From assembly GCA_024400425.1 (NCBI GenBank), contig JAKSMV010000006.1, forward strand, positions 60,205-124,204: 64,000 nucleotides of DNA, written 5' to 3'. A program made the position numbers and the translations under genes. Positions 61,442-64,000 of this stretch are shown piece by piece (the stretch's first letter is position 1; every line of letters starts with the position of its first letter). Under the pieces are notes generated by a model, which was not told the origin of the DNA, did no database searches, and worked only from the letters and a program-made list of their open reading frames with translations. This DNA is from Bacteroidales bacterium. GTDB taxonomy: Bacteria; Bacteroidota; Bacteroidia; Bacteroidales; F082.

Positions 61442-62107
61442 ATGAAGAAGTTTGCAGTAATCCTTGCCGGTTGCGGTCGTAAAGACGGCACCGAAATCAA
61501 CGAAGCCATCACTTTGTTGCTCTCCATCGAGCAGCATCATTGCGAATACCAATGCTTTGCCCCCGACCGCCAGCAGACCGAGGTCATCGACCACACAAAC
61601 AACAAGAAAGTATGCAACGCCAAACGCAACATCATGACCGAGGCGGCACGCATCGCTCGAGGCAACATCAAACCTATCGAGGAATTCAAGGCCGACGATT
61701 ATGACGCCCTGCTCTTCTCGGGAGGCTATGGCGTAGCCAAGAACCTCTGCGACTATGCCTACAAAGGCGCCAATATGGAAGTGCAACCCGACGTGGCCCG
61801 CGTCATCCTTGAGATGCACGCTGCCAAGAAACCCATCGGAGGCATGTGCATTGCTCCCGTTCTGTTCGCCAAGCTCATCCCCGAAGTGTGCGTGACCCTT
61901 GGCAACGATGGAACCCAAGATGCCGAAAACATTTTCAAAATGGGTGCCGAACACGTGCAGACCGAAGCCGGCGACGTGCTAGCCGACAACGCCGAAATGG
62001 TGTTCACCACACCTGCCTACATGCTCGACTCGTCGCTGAAAGATGTCTATGATGGTGCATTCAATCTCATTGAGACCATCATAGACACCTTGGACGACAA
62101 ACGATGA
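61442..62107 (+). CDS. elbB: Isoprenoid biosynthesis glyoxalase ElbB
   Basis: A 221-residue DJ-1/PfpI superfamily protein. It has the family N-terminus (FAVILAGCGRKDGTEINEA) and the nucleophile-elbow cysteine in PIGGMCIAPVL. In E. coli ElbB has glyoxalase activity and has been linked to isoprenoid synthesis. The gene follows a long repeat tract and ends in a palindromic terminator. Confidence 0.9.
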   Translation: MKKFAVILAGCGRKDGTEINEAITLLLSIEQHHCEYQCFAPDRQQTEVIDHTNNKKVCNAKRNIMTEAARIARGNIKPIEEFKADDYDALLFSGGYGVAKNLCDYAYKGANMEVQPDVARVILEMHAAKKPIGGMCIAPVLFAKLIPEVCVTLGNDGTQDAENIFKMGAEHVQTEAGDVLADNAEMVFTTPAYMLDSSLKDVYDGAFNLIETIIDTLDDKR

Positions 62108-62127
62108 TAATTGGAAAACGCAATGTA

Positions 62128-62158
62128 GTAGAGACGTAACGCTACGTCTCTTTTTTTT
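62128..62158 (+). terminator. GAGACG palindrome acting as elbB terminator
   Basis: GTAGAGACGTA and TACGTCTC around ACGC, followed by eight T: a member of the dispersed palindrome family sitting where a terminator is expected. Confidence 0.75.
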
Positions 62159-62182
62159 ATGTTATTGGGAATGTGATGGGAC

Positions 62183-62208
62183 AGAGACGCGCCATGGCAC
62201 GTCTCTAC
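62183..62208. repeat. GAGACG-type palindrome
   Basis: AGAGACGCGCCATGG and CACGTCTCTAC, 25 bases beyond the previous copy. Confidence 0.7.
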
Positions 62209-62650
62209 AAACCCACCATGAAACATAAAATCAAATTTTTCAATAATTATTCAAAAACGACTAAGGGTAAAACAGAAGTTGTTAGTCATTATGACGTATT
62301 ACATGTAAAACTCTAGAGATTTAATTCATGGTAAATCTTACAAATCGCGGAAATCACGTGGCGATGTGCCTTAATGGTGCGTCGGCTTTTGCGTTGTGTG
62401 GGCTTCCCCTGCCTCTTTATTTCCCGAATATGTCATACGAAAACCAACCTTTATCACACCTTAATTATTATACTAATGAATCACCACGAAATGAGGCAAC
62501 CTATGAAACGAACCAAACTTGTTACCCACGATTGACTTCCGGATGGCGAAATGTCCGCTCGCGTATATCTAACCAGCTGGTTTTCAATAAAAAGTACTTT
62601 TTTATTTATTTTATTAATCATTTTATTCATTAACTAATTTTCAAATCATT
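62209..62650. other. Intergenic region upstream of the last gene
   Basis: No convincing gene. An open frame at 62328-62633 has no recognisable domain and odd composition. A 12-base palindrome AACCAGCTGGTT (62571-62582) followed by AT-rich DNA lies before the ATG at 62651. No TAnnTTTG box was found; a long leader or a different promoter type is possible. Confidence 0.4.
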
Positions 62651-64000
62651 ATGAAAAGAAAAGTTTTTTCTTTGATGATGGGTCTTATCCTAGCCTTCAC
62701 GGGCTTGGCAAAGGCTCAAACAGGTGATTTCCAGGCCATTGTTAATGGTGAGCCTGTCGATGTCATCAACGTGGGCTCTCGCCCATCAGGCGCTTGGATG
62801 CGTCCTTTCCAATTCACCATGGCTTATCAAGGTGAAGTTCCTGTAGCTATCAGCGTGCTCGACTTCACTCCTAACGATGGTTACTTCACCATGGTTGATG
62901 TGGAATATCCTATCAATTTCAGCAACGGCGACGAAGTTGAACTCGCCATCGCTACTGGCGAAAGCAACGAAGATCTCGTCGAGAGACAATTCGTGGCTAT
63001 CTACGAAGGCACCCGCGAAGCTGCCGTTTGGGACATCACCGCTGAAGCTTACACTCCAGTGGAACCCGACGTTTGGGAAATGGCTCGCGAAATCACCGAT
63101 GCTTACCCATTCGAATACAGAAACACCGCAACAGAAGGTGTTACCCTGTATGACAACTACCTGCTTCCTGGCGATGCCGAAGACGGCCCAGACGCAGTGT
63201 ATAAAGTGACCTTCAACCAAGACGTCATGCTCAATGGTACTGTTACCACTGTCGGCACCGACGAAATGGCTGAAAACGCCAAGATGGCTGTCTATACCCA
63301 AGCCGGTATCGACGAAGTTGGCGGTCCTGACCTCGCTAACTTCTACGTTGGCCCAGCAATTGGTGGCGGTGCAGAACCTTACGACATCGTCATCGGTGAT
63401 GAAACCAGCACTACCACTTCCAGCTACCAACCATACTACCCATACTTCAATAACTCCTTGAGCCAACAGCTCTACCAAGCCAGCTTGCTGCAAGAAGCAG
63501 GTATGGGTGCCGGTGTCATCAACACCATCGGCTATTATGCTACAGTTGACTTCAGCAACAACAATGTCGGCAATCTGAAAATCTACATGGCCAACGTGAG
63601 TGATGCTGTAGTTCCTGCAACTTCGATGCCTGCCTCAGCCATGACCCTCGTCTATGAAGGCAGCAACGAACATCCTGCTATGGGTTGGAACGATTTCGCC
63701 CTGAATGGCAACTTCGAATGGGACGGCACCAGCAACCTGCTCGTCATGTTCCAGAGAAACAACACCTCTTATTTCAGTGGTATGCAATGGCAGTACACAG
63801 CCCAAAGTTACAATGCTGGCGCTTATGTCTACAGCGATGCCACCTCATTCGATCCTTCGACTTCTACCTATGCCCTGACAACCACTGTCAATCTGCCTAA
63901 CACCCACTTCGTTGGCGGCGGCAGACAGGCTGCTAACCGCGCTGATGAATACATCATCGATGGCATGACCATGGTTCCTGGCACCTACTACATTGCTGCT
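62651..64000 (+). CDS. Large secreted protein, N-terminal part (partial)
   Basis: The frame is open for 450 codons and continues past the window. It starts with a signal peptide (MKRKVFSLMMGLILAFTGLAKAQ). The rest is beta-rich and full of Gly, Asn, Thr and Tyr, with segments such as SSYQPYYPYFNNSLSQQLYQ and IGYYATVDFSNNN that resemble the beta-sandwich domains of Bacteroidota T9SS surface proteins. No catalytic motif is visible. Codons are strongly biased to GCT, GGT and GTT, as in aqpZ, which suggests high expression. A sorting domain would be expected beyond the window. Confidence 0.75.
   Translation, partial: MKRKVFSLMMGLILAFTGLAKAQTGDFQAIVNGEPVDVINVGSRPSGAWMRPFQFTMAYQGEVPVAISVLDFTPNDGYFTMVDVEYPINFSNGDEVELAIATGESNEDLVERQFVAIYEGTREAAVWDITAEAYTPVEPDVWEMAREITDAYPFEYRNTATEGVTLYDNYLLPGDAEDGPDAVYKVTFNQDVMLNGTVTTVGTDEMAENAKMAVYTQAGIDEVGGPDLANFYVGPAIGGGAEPYDIVIGDETSTTTSSYQPYYPYFNNSLSQQLYQASLLQEAGMGAGVINTIGYYATVDFSNNNVGNLKIYMANVSDAVVPATSMPASAMTLVYEGSNEHPAMGWNDFALNGNFEWDGTSNLLVMFQRNNTSYFSGMQWQYTAQSYNAGAYVYSDATSFDPSTSTYALTTTVNLPNTHFVGGGRQAANRADEYIIDGMTMVPGTYYIAA

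Noticed and set aside
61330..61527. Minus-strand open frame with repeats DLWTIRRL
   Set aside because: It is only a translation of the GTCCACAAGTCTAA repeat tract and overlaps elbB.
62328..62633. Open frame of 101 codons before the last gene
   Set aside because: No signal, domain or promoter; composition looks like translated non-coding DNA.

Overview
The window comes from a member of the Bacteroidota, almost certainly a Bacteroidales that uses the type IX secretion system (T9SS). The evidence is a MurF-alanine racemase fusion, TAnnTTTG -7 promoter boxes upstream of many genes, DUF4296, DUF5686, TPR-HTH and M56/TonB proteins of Bacteroidota type, and several secreted proteins ending in a T9SS C-terminal sorting domain. 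Two of these are C25 proteases that resemble the lysine gingipain Kgp. Bacteroides itself lacks T9SS, so an uncultured relative is more likely. No rRNA, prophage, insertion sequence or CRISPR array was seen; gene content looks chromosomal.

Region 1 (1-26 kb) is mainly housekeeping. It holds the end of atpG, a DcaP-like porin, murF-alr with a conserved small protein, pssA, kdsD-lptB (LPS synthesis and export), recQ, lipoproteins, a polyprenyl diphosphate synthase, an alpha-L-fucosidase (GH29), purE, hpt, adk, a low-molecular-weight phosphatase, a VWA protein, a Nudix-type regulator, an M16 peptidase, an O-methyltransferase, leuS and ruvB. Two points stand out: leuS carries an extra segment of about 100 residues that looks like a DUF559/PD-(D/E)XK nuclease-like domain, and the Nudix regulator sits below three matching palindromes.

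Region 2 (26-37 kb) is cell-surface and signalling. It has a SPOR protein, a membrane TPR protein with a cytoplasmic HTH, a BlaI/M56-TonB sensor pair, and a tandemly duplicated two-gene module of secreted proteins (31082-36697). The two module copies share a 219-bp identical stretch encoding the sorting domain.

Region 3 (37-54 kb) contains a 2-hydroxyacid dehydrogenase/RidA pair, DivIC-DUF5686-ApbE, tRNA-Lys, a six-gene TolC-MacA-MacB efflux operon that ends in its own LytS/LytT-type two-component system, an aquaporin, hemW, a MATE exporter, a DUF362 ferredoxin protein and tRNA-Ala.

Region 4 (54-64 kb) holds two tandem Kgp-like proteases, elbB and the beginning of a large secreted protein that runs off the window.

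Intergenic DNA is rich in short dispersed repeats: palindromes of the GAGACG...CGTCTC type, GTCCACAAGTCTAA-like tracts, and copies of a GCTTCGGCTCCGCTCAGC element. Several promoters are so close to the start codon (hemW, the MATE gene) that the mRNAs may be leaderless.
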